A stretch of DNA of 64,000 nt, taken from positions 287,986,001 through 288,050,000 of the forward strand of contig CM028131.1 in the NCBI GenBank assembly GCA_016271365.2. The letters run 5' to 3'. Source of the stretch: Neoceratodus forsteri (taxonomy: Eukaryota; Chordata; Ceratodontiformes; Ceratodontidae). A program made the translations under genes and the position numbers. The notes below the pieces were generated by a model. It was not told where the DNA came from. It made no database searches and was given only the letters and a program-made list of their open reading frames with translations. This document shows positions 31,371 through 42,074 of this stretch, piece after piece (position 1 is the stretch's first letter; each line of letters opens with the position of its first letter).

Positions 31371-32378
31371 AAAGGTACCCGAACAATGTGAAATGGTCCC
31401 CAGAGTGTGATGAAGCTTTTCGGGCCATTAAAGCTGCATTATGTTCAGCCCCTGTTTTAAGAAGCCCTGACTTTTGGAGGAGGATTGAGCATTCCCAGGA
31501 CTGCTCTCCTCCTCTGGGGTGGGTGGGGAAGAAATACCGTGGTCGCACTGGCTCCTAGCAGTGGCTGGGGAGTGGTGCATGCCATGGTTAAGATGTGGGA
31601 TGGCGTGGATGACATCAGATGTGCCATGTGCAGATGCACACATGACAGCATCATTGGCATCATTGCATGTCAGCACCGCGTGCAAGGGGAGGTCACATTG
31701 GGAAAAAAGTCCTCCATGCACAGAATGATGGCTGATCCACAGCTCTGCACCAGATGCACCCCATGTAGCTCCCCTGGTGTCTGCCCCGTGGTCATCTGCG
31801 GTGAGTGGGGTAAGTCCCCACCGCAATGTGGCTGGAGTGGGGCAAGACATAGGGGTGAAGAGCTCTGGCTGTGGCCGGGGCAGGGCTGACTACACAGTTG
31901 GATGGGGGGGACCAAAGGTATAACCCCCCCAACCAGGGAAGAATAAAGAAATAAGGGGGGAAAAAAAAGCCCTGACTTTGAGAAACAATTTCTGTTACAG
32001 ACTGATGCGTCAGAGGTAGGTCTAGGTGCAGTATTGAGTCAGCATATAGATGAGAAAGAACATCCTATTCTTTACGTAAGTAGGAAATGGCACTACAGGG
32101 AGAAAATGTATTCCACCATTGAAAAGGCATGCCTTGCAGCAAAGTGGGCCATGGAGTCCCTTAAGTTTTACTTACTAGGAACTGACTTTGTACTTGTAAC
32201 AGATCACAATCCTCTTTGTTGGCTTAACCGAATGAAGGATAAAAATTCTAGAATCACACAGTGGTACCTGGCACTACAGCCATTTAAATTTAAAGTGATG
32301 CACAAATCTGGGAAAAAGAATGTCAATGCTGATTTTCTGTCTAGATATGGATCTGGAATTAAGAATTCTGAAGGCTGA
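31371..32378 (+). pseudogene. Element B RNase H, split by a retroposon
   Basis: The tether and the first strand run to 31474 and resume at 31980. The domain then reads 'LLQTDASEVGLGAVLSQ' with the first catalytic Asp (32000), 'YSTIEKACLAAKWAMES' with the Glu (32108) and 'FVLVTDHNPLCWLNR' with the second Asp (32190). It ends 'VNADFLSRYGSG' (32323), the usual end of Gypsy RNase H. The second half is open for 114 codons and keeps its catalytic residues. It is the last domain before the PPT. Confidence 0.85.
31475..31966 (+). mobile_element. Poly(A) retroposon in element B RNase H
   Basis: A perfect 13-bp direct repeat 'aagccctgacttt' flanks the block (31462-31474 and 31967-31979). The insert ends 'ataaagaaataaggggggaaaaaaa', with AATAAA shortly before the tail, so it was copied from a polyadenylated plus-strand RNA. 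The 490-bp body is GC-rich. Its open frames on both strands resemble no protein I know. About 93 bases near 31740-31835 also occur inside element A RNase H at 33830-33927. It is a SINE or a processed transcript. Confidence 0.8.
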
Positions 32379-32539
32379 AAAAACAAATGTGTGAGTTTAA
32401 ACTGCACTATTTACTGTACTGTTGTTATGGAAAAAAGGATACTGCATATGCACAGAACTGTAAAGGTTATATGTTTATATTAGGTGAGAATTACTAGAAA
32501 GATTTGGAAACCTGTTTTTTTGTAAAACAGGTTCCCTCT
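32379..32539 (+). other. Element B 3' untranslated stretch
   Basis: This is non-coding sequence between the RNase H stop and the PPT. Confidence 0.5.
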
Positions 32540-32553
32540 TAAGGAGGGAGGTA
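32540..32553 (+). promoter_or_regulatory. Polypurine tract of element B
   Basis: 'taaggagggaggta' directly precedes the 3' LTR start TGTGACAGGG, the expected plus-strand primer position. Confidence 0.8.
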
Positions 32554-33340
32554 TGTGACAGGGTTCAAATATGGCCCTGTCCCAGTTGTTATGCAGAAAG
32601 TGTTTAAATGCAAGGGTCTGTTATATTCTCTCCTTTTCTGTCTCTTCTCTGTCTGGTTGCACAACCAGATTTTCTCATGAGACCTAGGACTTGATCACCC
32701 CAATGGTCTTGCAATTCTCTACGTCATGCAATCTCTCTATCCTCACTTGCTGTTCTGTCTTTTCTCCCCTCTTGCATATCTGCTGATATGAAAATATATG
32801 TGAATAATTTTTTGGAAAAGTAATTGATACTAGGATCCCTTTGTTTAAAACTGTATATAGTTATACCGTTGAAATGATTGCAACGCTAAAACTGTATATA
32901 GTTATACTGTTGAAATGATTGCAAAGCTATTTGGAACTCAAGGGGTTAACCTGAAATGCAATTTTAAGCCTTTTGCAGAAGATGTAAACAAGAGGTCAGT
33001 TCTGGGTCACAATGTTATTTTTGATGCACCTGCTGAAACTGACAAGGAAATTGGAAACTTACAAGAACACTGTGTAAGAAGCATGCTATTTTCTTAACAA
33101 GCTTCTGCACAGATTTATAAAAGGAGCTGCAATGTTTTGCAAAAGAGAGACACACAGACTGAAACTGGAAACTGCGAAGAAACCCAGATGGACTTTCTTT
33201 GTTTATAGTACCTTTGTAAATAGTTATACTGAATAATTTTATTTTTTTATTTTACTGTTATTAATAATAAAACTCTTGTTGTGAATTTTACAACTGCTTC
33301 TGGATTTCCTATGCTTCCTGACCTGTGCCTTGATGATACA
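32554..33340 (+). repeat. 3' LTR of element B
   Basis: Start TGTGACAGGG, end GATGATACA. It is collinear with 25371-26161 and carries the same 46-base internal duplication, TATA box and poly(A) signal. Differences are scattered substitutions and small indels. Confidence 0.9.
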
Positions 33341-34133
33341 GTCATTCTTTAATGAAAACTTGTCCCACTCCCTCAGGAGAAGCTGTACATCAGGTAGATT
33401 TGATTTCACTTTAAAGGATGATAAGTCCTTTTCTTTACCTAGGATGATGTCTCTCAAACTGTTCTATTTGCTGTGCTTGTCTTAAATCCACAGGATATAA
33501 GTGAGGTAAGGAGGTATTATGCAGTGTGTTGAAATGTGTGTACACTTCTAGTATGGCTTCAGGATGCACCCCAAGCACATCCACAGCCCCGTCTGGGTTG
33601 GTGGTAGCTGGTTGATCATCAGGCACCATCATCTGGCAGATTGCTTTCATTCCATCTTCGGAAACATAGGTCCAGGGCCCCTCCGTGGGTGGAATGTGAT
33701 GCCGGCATCTAGACAGGGCATCTGCATCAATATTGTTTCACCCAGGACGATATTGCAAGCGAAAGCTGTAAACAGACAGAGCAGAGATCCAGCAATGCTC
33801 ATCGGCATTCATCTTGGCAGTTGTCAGCACATGCTCTGCACCAGATGCACCCCATGTAGTTCCCCTAGTGTCCGCCCCCTGGCCTTCTGTGGTGAGTGGG
33901 GTAAGTCCCCACCGCGATATGGCTGTTAGTGGGTTACTGTCAGTCAGCACAATGAACCTGGCTCCATACAGGTATTCATGGAATTGATCAGTCACTGCCC
34001 ACTTCAGTGCAAGGAACTCTAACTTATGGACTGGATGGTTATTTTCAGAGGGACTCATATTGTGACTGGCATAGGAGACTGGTCTCATATTATTTTCATG
34101 CACTAAGTAAAGTACGGCGCCACATCCTTCCAT
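33341..34133 (-). pseudogene. Element A RNase H and connection to integrase
   Basis: The minus strand encodes the first catalytic Asp in 'LHIDAGMEGCGAVLY' (about 34140), then 'RPVSYASHNMSPSENNHPVH' and 'KLEFLALKWAV' with the Glu (34020). 'RFIVLTDSNPLT' with the second Asp (33960) follows, then 'VLTTAKMNADEHCWISALSV' (33820) and 'FRLQYRPG'. Between 'NPLT' and 'VLTTAKM' lie 31 extra residues encoded by 33830-33927, absent from other Gypsy RNase H domains and matching part of the retroposon in element B. The frame stays open through this insertion. The part to 33341 is the linker to integrase and is cut by element B. Confidence 0.8.
33830..33927 (+). repeat. 93-98 bp in-frame insert in element A RNase H, shared with the element B retroposon
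   Basis: 'tctgcaccagatgcacccca' and 'gtgagtggggtaagtcccca' occur here and at 31745-31827 in the same plus orientation, with about 8 mismatches by eye over 90 bases. No duplication of the target is obvious. Confidence 0.75.
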
Positions 34134-35210
34134 GCCGGCATCAATGTGAAGGGTATATGCCTTGGTGTAGTCAGCAAAGGCTAAAACAGGGGCTTCTCTT
34201 AGGAGTCAAATAATTTCCTGAAAAGCGTTCTCACATTCAGCAGTCCATCAGTCCCCAAAAGGTTCACTGGTCTTGAAATATTAACTGGGGGTGTCTTTTT
34301 GGCTCCCAGACATTTGCTGTTCTGGGTTGCAGGATATCCCTGAGTTAGTCTGTGCAAAGGGTAATCATCATCAAAGAGTAATTTTTCACAAATATCTTGT
34401 AGTATCTACAAAAAACTAAGAACGATTGAAGCGTTTTCAAGTTGGTAGGCCTTGGCCTTGTAGTAAGAGCTTTCACTTTTTCTGGATCAGAGCTGATACC
34501 TTGATTGAAAACTATATGCACAACATACTTCATGGATGTATGGGGTCAGGTCAGTTGGTGCATTCAAAAGGGCATGAGGTAAGCACAAAGGCATCCTGGC
34601 AGAAGCAATCTAAAAAAAAAGGGGGAGGGGGTAGGTACATGGGCAGACTAGATGGATCAGTAGGTCTCCATTTGCCATCACATTCTATGTTCTATGTATG
34701 TCTGGCAGAACTGACACTTGTCCAGGGAGAGTTTTAGATCATGTTCCTTCAGCCGGTCCAATACTTTTAGTAGTCGGGCTTCACGTTCTTCCAGTGTTCT
34801 CCCAAACACTATCAGGTCATCCAGTAAATTAAGACCTCTAGAAGATTCATATCACCCACCACCTTCTCCATCAGGCACTGGAAAGTTCCTGGAACACCAG
34901 ATATCACCTGTAGCATATGCTCGAACTTGTAAAATCCAAGTGGACAGATAAAGGCAGTCTTTTTCTTATCTTCCTCAGCCATCAGTATTTGGTAGTAACC
35001 ACTGCGCAAGCCCAAAACAGAAAACCATCTACTCCCGTTGAGGCTGTGTAAGGCGTCTTGCACCCCAGGCATAGTGTATTGATTGGCCACCATCCATTGA
35101 TTACAGGTGCGACAGTCAATACACATTCTTACAGCACCATTCTTTTTCCGGGCTACCACTCCAGGTGAAGCATAGGGGCTCCGAGACTCTGTTATGATCC
35201 CTGCCGTCAA
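34134..35210 (-). pseudogene. Element A reverse transcriptase
   Basis: From 35210 downward the minus strand encodes 'AGIITESRSPYASPGVVARK' (35205), 'RMCIDCRTCNQWM' (35130) and 'YTMPGVQDALHSLNG'. Motif A reads 'FSVLGLRSGYYQI', where the catalytic Asp is Gly (35020). 'ICPLGFYKFEHML' and 'GVPGTFQCLMEKV' (34890) follow. A single-base frameshift sits at the catalytic box near 34825: the first frame breaks in it, and 'LLDDLIVFGRTLEE' continues in another. 'DKCQFCQT' (34710) is followed by a CR1 tail insertion, then 'VVHIVFNQGISSDPEKVKAL' (34510) and 'SFLVFCRYYKIFVKNYS' (34420). Confidence 0.85.
34536..34701 (+). mobile_element. CR1 3' tail (copy 6) inserted in element A RT
   Basis: 'gtatg' flanks the block (34535-34539 and 34698-34702 approximately). 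The insert ends 'ggcagactagatggatcagt…catcacattctatgttctat', the 3' end typical of the CR1 copies in this window. Only about 150 bases are present. Confidence 0.65.
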
Positions 35211-36139
35211 GAGCTCTTGCGGATGTTACCTAACCTCTTCAGCAGGCGCCAATCTTCTTGACCTTTCTCTGAATGGGCAGTCATCATGTAAGCATGTATA
35301 ATACTCCTCCCCTGTGGCACATCCCACTCATGGCAGGAGAAGACATCTGACCATTTGGCCAATTTCTGTTGTAATCCGTTCTTCCAGGTGGGAGGAATAG
35401 GAGGCAAACCAAAATTGAAAACCCCTTCATTCAGTCGAGTAGTCTTCTTTTGACAGGATGTTGCCATGACCACATCATCAGTATAAAGGTTGGCTAGTAC
35501 TGTACCAGAGTGTACTGTCAGATCTTTGTGCATCTTGTTCTTTAACTTTATGTTTATTCTTTTCACCATCACTTCGGTTTCAGGTAGCACTCCTTGTTGA
35601 ACCATCAGACCACTTAGCAGACCTCTTCCTGGGGACTCCACAAAGATGATCTGGTCTAAAAGAGACTCATGACAATCTACAGCTCCTTCCACTAGGCACT
35701 CGGCCCCAGGGGCACAATCAAAGGCTCTTTCCCTTCTTTCTTGATGACTCAGATAATCTCTTCAGGGTGGTGAAAAACCTTGGGCTCCCTCTTCAGGTGT
35801 GTGGTACTCACAGTGGCATGACTTGGTAAAGTCTGGTGGTTTTCTTCCCCAGCCTTCTGCAGGCACAACTAAGCCAGGCATCCAATCAACACAGGTGTCT
35901 TGTCCAATATCTGGGCATCAGGACAAATGAGAGCTAAGGTGTTGATCCTTTGAGGGACTCCAACAAAAGACTCTGGAAATTCAGTTTGCATAATGATGTA
36001 TCCATCATAGGGGTAACTGGCACTGCTCAACCCCAAACAGAAAGTCCCTCTAAAGGTTGCATAGGCAAACGTTTCACATACGTCTGGTAAAAAGATTGGT
36101 AGATAATGGTGACCTGTGACCCACTGTCCAGTATGACTT
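35207..36139 (-). pseudogene. Element A protease C-terminus and protease-RT linker
   Basis: At the right end, 36138-36000 encodes 'VILDSGSQVTIIYQSFYQTY', the aspartic protease active site (DSG) and following strand, then 'LPMQPLEGLSVWGL'. 35990-35700 gives 'VGVPQRINTLALICPD' and 'TPVLIGCLA', the protease C-terminal half. The 161-codon frame 35692-35207 holds the linker: 'INIKLKNKMHKDLTVHSGTV', 'RLNEGVFNFGLPPIPPTWKN' and 'LAKWSDVFSCHEWDV', which precedes the RT fingers in vertebrate Gypsy elements. Stops occur near 35700 and 35880. The protease N-terminus lies beyond solo LTR C2. Confidence 0.8.
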
Positions 36140-37509
36140 TGTGATGCTTGGCCAGCTGGTTATGATTGCTGTATGATATTTGTAATATAAAAATTATAAA
36201 AATATAGTATGTGAGTCTGTGCTCCATTGGTGCCCCCCCACCCCGGTTTCAGTGAAATGACAGGATAAATATTAAACCAGGACATCTCTGTACTGTAATT
36301 AACTTCCTTGAGACATCACATTTTATGGCCTTTTTATAACCTGCTGCTTCTTTGAAGTGGAAACGAAATGGGACTTTATGAGTCTGCCAGAGGATGAAAA
36401 TCATAAACTTCTATGATGTCTTAAGAGGAAGAACATTTAATACCAACTGGTGTTAAAAAGCTATAAAACCCTTTGAAATGCCTTGGGAGAAGGAATTGGG
36501 AAATCAAAGACTTACAATTTGGGAAATTAGTTTTTGCCGATGTCACCTTAGTTAAAATACCTCTTGATAGGACATCCTAGTTGTAATTTTTTTATATTCT
36601 TTTTAATTTTTAATTTAGTTGTTTAACCAGGTATAGCACACTAAGCTGAAAGCTTTTTTACAGGAGCGACCTGGGAGCACAAGGAGGTTAAGTGACTTGC
36701 TCAGGGTCACACAGTATGCAAGTGGAAGCTGTGGGATTCAAACCCAGGTCTGGTCTGCTGGATGTCACCAGATTTGCAGCTCAGAGCCTTAGACCACTGC
36801 GCTATACTGCCTCCTATTCTATCCCATTCTCAAAGGAGGAGCTACATAACTCACAGAAGGGGTGTGGAGAGAGACAGTTTAAACTAATACTGGTGTCTGA
36901 TCTTTTTGTTATATCATTTTGGAGACTCTAGAAACATAGCTCTAGCACTTAGAGGTAATACATTAGATAGAAAAAGTCTAATTATATGTTGGTAGGAGTT
37001 TGTCTGTAGTTTTCTTTGCTTTTCTTTTACGTGATTGTATGCTCTTTGACATATTGTTCTGTGTTTACATTTTTCATATTTTTATCCATTTTTAGTAAAT
37101 ATATTATTTAAAAGACTGTCTGGGCGTCTGTCAGTCCTTTTTGCATGTGATGTATAGATGGTTACATTTGACAACTGTTCAAGGACTTGATGGTTTTACT
37201 AAACTGGGAAAAGGTAAGAATATACCTAAGGTCTTTTATAGAGTTTTAATGGGTTCATTTCGGATACCTGGTTAGGTGTCCTTAGGCAAAAGATATATTG
37301 CATCCCCCAAGAGAATATTATCTGAGCCTGTACATTTGGGTACACTAGCATAAGGTTCACAGTTTGAATCCCAGAACTTGAGCCCAAAGGTGATTTGGAC
37401 CCACAAGCAGACAGGAGGGTTACCTTGTCTGTTACCTATTAACAATATTGTGCTCAGAGGTTGGCACTGTGGGAGCAGAGGACCTGACCTGCTGAGTGCG
37501 TTTGGGACA
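36140..37509 (+). mobile_element. Solo LTR C2 in element A protease
   Basis: The LTR starts TGTGATG and ends GGGACA, flanked by 'gactt' (36135-36139) and 'gactg' (37510-37514), a 5-bp duplication with one mismatch. The element A protease frame resumes exactly on each side. Its last 400 bases match C1: 'ggatacctggttaggtgtcc', 'gtgctcagaggttggcactg' and 'agacaggagggttaccttgt'. Minus the SINE inside it, the LTR is about 1.16 kb, close to the 1.20 kb of C1. Confidence 0.8.
36601..36814 (-). mobile_element. tRNA-derived SINE with L2-like tail (MIR-like layout)
   Basis: On the minus strand the head reads '…cagtatagcgcagtggtcta' (A box) and 'acctgggtttgaatcccac' (B box). The body 'ctgtgtgaccctgagcaagt' resembles the core of MIR/CORE SINEs. 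The tail matches the LINE at 61502. A 6-bp duplication 'tattct' flanks it (36595-36600 and 36815-36820). It lies inside solo LTR C2. Confidence 0.8.
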
Positions 37510-37761
37510 GACTGCACATGGGTATCCCTCAATAGAGATCTTTATGGTAGGAGTAGGACCCATCAGTCCTGACAGAAACTTGCTCCTAACAGATGCAGTG
37601 GGGTTTGCCCATCTTATGGAGCTGTTCCTTATCAGAGTCCCAGGTCGCTCCCTCACTGGGCTCCACTGTCATTTCCCTGTGACTGTTGCTGTCTTTCCCA
37701 TTCTGATCCACTAACTGCTGATTCTCAGGCTTGCCCCACCCTCATGCAAAATGTCCATCTT
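37510..37761 (-). pseudogene. Element A gag-pol linker and protease N-terminus
   Basis: The minus strand encodes 'GPTPTIKISIEGYPCAV' at 37560-37510, the first strand of the protease just upstream of the active site, which lies past C2. Before it is a low-complexity linker with 'REREPGTLIRNSSIRWANP'. The right end is cut at 37761 by CR1 copy 4. The gag zinc knuckle is not seen on either side and may have been lost. Confidence 0.7.
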
Positions 37762-38039
37762 ACATAGAAACATAGAATTTGACGGCAGATAAGGACCGCT
37801 TGGCCCACCCAGTCTGCCCATTTCCCTACCTACTGGATAAGTTGCAGATCCTAGTTAACCAGCAGCCTACTTCTTCTTCCCTCCCCACCCCCAGAATTGC
37901 CTTATGACTATCCCATGCATGCTTGAATTCACCACTGATTTTGACTCCACAACCTCCTCCTCTGGAAGGCTGCTCCATGCATCCACAACCCTCTCTGTGA
38001 AAAATACTTCCTTAAATTACCTCAGAGCCGCCACCCCAT

Positions 38040-39510
38040 CTTCAAATTGTGCCTCTTGTTCTTGCACACCTCTTTTTGAAAGATGCTACCCTCTTGGACT
38101 TTGTTGATTCCCTGAGGTACTTGAAAGTTTCTATCATGTCCCCTCTCCCTCCTTTCCTCGAGGTACTTGAAAGGCTATACATATTAAGCTCCTTAAGTCT
38201 CTCTTCATATGTCTTCCGGTGCAGACCCTGCACCATTTTAGTTGTCTTCCTCTGGACAGCTTCCATCCTGTCTATGTCTTTGCAGAGATTGGGTCTCCAG
38301 AACTGCACACAGTACTCCAGATGGGGTCTCACCAGCTGTCTGTACAGAGGCATAATAACTTCCTGTTTTCTACTGGTGATGCCTCTCCCTATGCATCCCA
38401 GTATCCCCCCAGCCCTCCTTGCTGCTCTCTCACATTGCTTGCCCACCTTTAGGTCATCTGATATGACTACCCCCAGGTCCCTTTCCATTTTGTTGTTGTT
38501 AGTATCTCACCCCCCATTGTGTACTCTTCCCCTGGGTTTTGTTTCCCAGGTGCATTACCTTGCACTTCTTAGCATTGAATCTAAGCTGCCATACATTTGA
38601 CCATTCCTCTAACCTTGCCAAGTCCCTTCTCATCCTTTCCACCCTACCCTGTGCATCAACTCTGTTGCAGATCTTAGTGTCATCTGCAAAGAGAGATACT
38701 TTTCCTTCCAGTCCTTCTGCAATGTCGCTATAAAGACATTGAATAGGACTGTCCTAATACTGAACCCTCTTGGTACCCACTAGTAACCTCCTCCTCTGAG
38801 TGGACTCCATTTACTATTACTCTCTGTGTCCTATTCTCAGCCAATTCTTTACCCAGGCTGTCATCTTGGGACCCACTCCCAGGCTGGCTAACTTGTATAT
38901 TAATCTTTGTGTGGGACTGTGTCAAATGCCTTGCTAAAGTCTAGGTAGGCCATGTCCACAGCCCCTCCCTGATCTACTACTTTGGTCACCCAGTCAAGAA
39001 ATCTATCAGATTCTGTCTGGTATGACATTCCCGCTGTGAATCCATGCTGCCTAGGGTCCTGTGCCCTCTGGCCTCTAGATACTGACAATTCTTTCCTTCA
39101 GAAGTGATTCCATCATTTTCCCTATCACTGAGGTTAAACTAACAGGTCTGTAGTTTCCTGCTTCTGCCTTGCTCCCACTTTTGTGAAGGGGAATCACATC
39201 TGCCCTCCTCCAGCCTCGGGTACCACCCCATCCTCCCATGATTTGTTAAAAAGGGTAGTCAGTGGTGTCACTAGTTCTACCCTTAACTCTTTTAGAATTC
39301 TGGGATGAATCCCATCAGGCCCCACTGCTTTGTCCACCTTCAGTTGTAAGAGTTCTTTCAGAACCCTTTCTTCTGTAAATGGGCTGGTATCAACTTCTGT
39401 ATCCAGAGTGTTACTGTTTGTTTTATGTACCTCCCCCTCTTCATTTGTAAATACTGAGCAAAAATATTTGTTTAGTATCTCTGCCTTTTCACAGTCTCCT
39501 CTGCCCACCC
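38040..39510 (-). pseudogene. CR1 copy 4 ORF2, reverse transcriptase
   Basis: The blocks on the minus strand in order are 'KVDKAVGPDGIHPRILKEL' (39350), 'AYLDFSKAFDTVPHKD' (38950), the 'FADDT' box in the segment 38695-38680, 'GCIGRGITSRKQEVIMPLYR' (38400), 'RPHLEYCVQFWRPN' (38320) and 'GDMIETFKYLRES' (38130). Frameshifts separate them (near 39180, 38900, 38750 and 38110). The last open frame, 38488-38042, spans 148 codons. Confidence 0.8.
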
Positions 39511-39639
39511 TCCTCCCCTTGTCTTCCTTTGCTCCTGACGTACCTATAAAGGTTTTATCCTCCTTCTTAACTGAGTTGGCTATCTTTTCCTCGGTTTGGG
39601 CCTTTGCTGTTCTGACTGCCTTCCCAGCCTCCTTTGCTT

Positions 39640-40600
39640 TAACTGATACAGTTCTCTATCCTGCTCCTTCTGCGATTCCTTGTACTTCCTGAATGCTTTC
39701 TTTTCTCTTGAACCTTCACTGCCACTTCCTTTGAGAACCATAGTGGTTTCTTACATCGCCTTGTTTTGTTTATTTGCTTCACACAAAGGCTTGTCACCTC
39801 TGTGATGGCAGTTTTTATTATTCCCCATTGTTCTTCCACCCCTCCTTCCTGCCCATTTGCTAGTGCATTCCTTAGGCTCTCACCCATTTTGGCAAAGTCA
39901 GCCCTCCTAAAGCCCAGTACTTTTGTCTTTGTATGGCTTGACTCTATTGCTGTGTTTATTGTGAACCATACTGTTCGATGGTCGCTAGTTCCCAGATGGC
40001 TACCCACTTCTACATCTGTGATCCTCTCTCCATCTCCATTTGAGAGAATCAAGTATAATACTGCTCCCTCTCGAGTGGGCTCCAGTACTAGTTGTCTAAG
40101 GCATGCCCCCTGTAGGGCATCTAGAATAACTGCACTCTTGAAGTGGCAGCTGCAACTCGCTCAGTTAACATCTGGCATATTCAGATCACCCATCAGCAAT
40201 ATCTCCTTTTCTGCCTTTCTAAGTATACTTTCTATCATTTCCTTGTCCATTTCCTCCCCTGAGAGGGTCTGTATACAACCCCTGTGCGGATTGTGGTGCC
40301 ATTGCCTGTCTCCAAATTTACCCACAGTTCTTCTTCTCCTCCCTGTTTACCCTTTTGTTCTGTTGCTTTTATTCCTTCCCTTATGTAAATAACTACTCCT
40401 CTCTTACCCTCCTGTCCCTCCTGTAGATAGTGTATCCTGGTATGTTTATGTCCCAGTCATGGTTTTGTGTGTACCATGTTTCTGTGACTGCCACGATATC
40501 CAGATGTTCCTCCTCCATCAAGGCCACTAATTCAGGAAGCTTGTTACCTAGACTACGGGCATTGGTACTCATTGCTCTCCATTTTTGATGGCTTTACCTT
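39640..40600 (-). pseudogene. CR1 copy 4 ORF2, endonuclease
   Basis: The minus strand has the 'ETWYTQNHDWDINIPGYTIY' region (about 40490-40430). Then come several stops, and later 'GSHLGTSDHRTVWFTINTA' with the catalytic SDH (39990), followed by the basic linker 'KKPLWFSKEVAVKVQEK' (39740). The middle of the domain (40400-40060) is heavily damaged. Confidence 0.75.
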
Positions 40601-40816
40601 CTGTTGCAGCATCCCCACTGACCGTTCTACCCCGGTCTTTTTCTCATTTAGTACCGTTTCGTAGGAAGAGGCTGGGATTTTCCTGCTGCTTGTCAGTGCC
40701 TCCCCCTTTGACTAGTTGAAAAGCTTGCCAATGAAGCATTTAAACCGACTGCTCAAAAGACTTGTTCCCTTCCTGGACAGATGCAGACCATCCTGCCAGT
40801 ATAGGCTGGTGTCCCT

Positions 40817-41641
40817 CTAGGTGGAACCCCAGTCCCCAATGAAGCCAAACCCTTGTGCTCCGCACCATTTTTTCAACCATTCATTAAACTGCATGGTGCC
40901 AATTACCCTTGCCTCCCCCACGTCTTTGACAGGCAGCACCTCTGAGAAGGATACTGTGTGTGCTACTTGTCTTAGGCCCCTCCCCAACTCTGCAATGTCC
41001 TCCTGCACTGCTCTAATCTCATGATGAGCCAAGTCATTTGTCCCTAGGTGGACAATTACGTCCAGCTCAGAATCCCTTGCAGCTGTTCTCGTGATCCTGA
41101 GGATGCGCTTCTGTCCCTCCAAGCCATGGCACCAGGCAGGCACTTTACTTCAGTTTTCCAGCTCCCCCAGTTCTACGCCCTAATAACGGAGTCCCCACCT
41201 GAGCTGCTTCCTTTCCTGTGGTGTCCTCTGCCTCCTTCCTGTAGGCCTCCCTTGTGACAGTTGTCATCAGTCTTCTCTTGGTGCATCCATAGGGAGCTAT
41301 GCTCCCAGAATGGTATATGGATTGTGGAGTGGAACAACTGACTGGGTGTGCCTCTGTTCCACCATCCTCACCCTCCCTGAGCCCACTGTGGTCCAACTGC
41401 TGTGCTTTCTTCGCAACCTCTGAGGTAGTGGTGGTGGCGCTAGTGCTCCCTGGATGGGGCAGGTTCCCTTCCTACTGTCCAGTGTGGCCTGGGGGAAGGT
41501 TTCCTTACTACTGTCCAGTGCGGCCTGAAGAAGGGCAACTTCCTCCCTCAGGGCAGATAGTTGTCTGCAAATAGGGCAGCATCTCAGCCTCCAGAAAGAC
41601 TCCCGGAAGACTGCTGCCCCACAGCCATTACATTGCACCAC
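40817..41641 (-). pseudogene. CR1 copy 4 ORF1 (zinc finger, coiled coil, esterase)
   Basis: The frame at 41641 starts 'MVQCNGCGAAVFRESFWRLR' followed by 'CCPICRQLSALREEVALLQ'. This Cys-rich finger and short coiled coil form the known N-terminal layout of CR1 ORF1. After frameshifts near 41300 and 41150, the esterase part reads 'SELDVIVHLGTNDLAHHE' (41065) and 'FSEVLPVKDVGEARVIGTMQ' (40960), ending 'NEWLKKWCGAQGFGFIGDW'. The GTND block is intact. This is the only CR1 ORF1 in the window with its N-terminus. Confidence 0.8.
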
Positions 41642-42074
41642 TCCCCACGTTTATCTACCTTTTTTTTGTTTGTTTGTATTTGTGTGTGTGTGTGCGCTGC
41701 GTGTGTGATTTGTTATATAGAAATATATATTATACAATGTGTATGCTTAAATTGTCAGTGCAGTGTGCTAGAGAGGATATGACAGTGAAATGCACCTTGC
41801 ACTCAGGAAATTATGTCAGAACCTCAGGTATAAAGGAACTATTTCCAGGGGTGGGTGGGGTGAGGGGTGGGAAGGGTTGGGCCTAAACTGTGCCCTCACA
41901 AAACAATCAGCTAAAAGCTCTCACCCACCGCTGCGATGAGTGCCTTCCTGTCAGCAAGATACCCTACACAACAATTTGACAGAGAAACTACCCTGCTAAT
42001 CAAACAGAGAAAAACCCAGACATCCAAGTCAGACACAGGTAAACCTCTCCAGCCCCAAAACAGCCTGGTGGTTT

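Larger units (their letters stand above)
25371..33340 (+). mobile_element. Element B: Gmr1-like Ty3/Gypsy retrotransposon (IN before RT), inserted in element A
   Basis: Two LTRs of 791 and 787 bp (25371-26161 and 32554-33340) flank PBS, gag with a coiled-coil repeat and SCAN-like capsid region, zinc knuckle, protease, integrase, reverse transcriptase, RNase H and PPT. Integrase lies upstream of reverse transcriptase, the order found in Gmr1-like deuterostome Gypsy elements and in Ty1/copia. 'acagtc' flanks both ends, overlapping the LTR terminal ACA, so at least 'gtc' of the target is duplicated. It splits element A between RNase H and integrase. It contains solo LTR C1 and a poly(A) retroposon. 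Stops and lost residues make it defunct. Confidence 0.85.

Noticed and set aside
31485..31889. 134- and 140-codon frames on both strands
   Set aside because: Both fall within the GC-rich poly(A) retroposon. They resemble no protein and reflect few stop codons in GC-rich DNA.
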